The notes below the pieces were generated by a model, which saw only the letters and a program-made list of their open reading frames with translations, made no database searches and was not told the DNA's origin. A DNA stretch of 12,363 nucleotides from CAZIRF01 sp964541755 (GTDB lineage Bacteria; Spirochaetota; Spirochaetia; Treponematales; Breznakiellaceae), in assembly GCA_964541755.1 (NCBI GenBank), contig CAZIRF010000059.1:1-12363 (forward strand). The letters run 5' to 3'. A program made the position numbers and the translations under genes. The stretch's first letter is position 1, and the number at the start of each line of letters is the position of its first letter. Positions 12,311-12,363 of the stretch are shown here, piece after piece.

Positions 12311-12363
12311 GCCCAAAGCGAAGCGTGGGCCGCCCAAAGCGAAGCGTGGGCCGCCCAAAGCGA
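12311..12363. repeat. 21-bp tandem palindromic repeat, running off the window
   Basis: Two full units (12311-12331 and 12332-12352) and 11 bases of a third, each starting GCCCAAAGCG and ending GTGGGCC. Each unit can fold on itself (GCCCA/TGGGC). A single copy is present in R4 at 10373-10393. The array length is unknown because the window ends inside it. Confidence 0.85.

Noticed and set aside
3880..12363. Integron cassette array with attC sites
   Set aside because: Module order and hairpin-bearing spacers resemble one, but no GTTRRRY/RYYYAAC core pairs were found in the repeats, there is no integrase in the window, and several modules hold two-gene operons with their own promoters.
12311..12363. 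CRISPR array
   Set aside because: The 21-bp units are directly adjacent with no spacers.

Overview
This 12.4 kb window is bacterial, moderately GC-rich with several clearly more AT-rich stretches. A lipobox protein, a GH5 cellulase and GC-rich intergenic repeats would fit a spirochaete from a plant-fibre habitat, but that assignment is a guess; nothing in the window is a decisive taxonomic marker.

Left part (1-3300): the 3' part of a GH5 family cellulase runs rightwards into the edge of the window and converges, with a 26-bp overlap, on a leftward CNNM/CorC-like membrane protein (DUF21 plus CBS pair). Upstream of that, also leftward, is an unrecognised lipoprotein. Next comes an AT-rich gene whose N-terminal half is sigma-70 region 2 and whose C-terminal half is not sigma-like.

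Central and right part (3880-12363): a compact accessory region in which all recognised genes point rightwards. In order: MntA/HepT (type VII toxin-antitoxin), gmd-fcl (GDP-L-fucose synthesis, the only metabolic genes here), a Phd/ParE pair, an AAA ATPase with a DUF4143 domain, a VapBC-like pair (DUF6364 plus PIN), a MazEF-like pair with a damaged toxin, and a second near-identical copy of the ATPase. Copies of a GC-rich repeat starting AAGGGGGACCACCCCGCC lie between most of these modules, and three of the five copies begin directly after a stop codon.

Most notable: (i) four different toxin-antitoxin types and two ATPases, mostly bounded by one repeat family; (ii) a 1,365-bp direct repeat carrying the ATPase, in which 23 of the 24 coding differences fall in one 349-bp block and 22 of those 23 are silent, the pattern expected from gene conversion; (iii) the second ATPase unit has replaced the 3' end of a MazF-like toxin gene, leaving a foreign 30-residue tail whose stop overlaps the ATPase start as ATGA; (iv) a consensus TATAAT six bases before both ATPase starts, suggesting leaderless mRNA; (v) an exact 20-bp inverted repeat that includes the end of fcl. 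No transposase, integrase, CRISPR array, tRNA or rRNA was seen.
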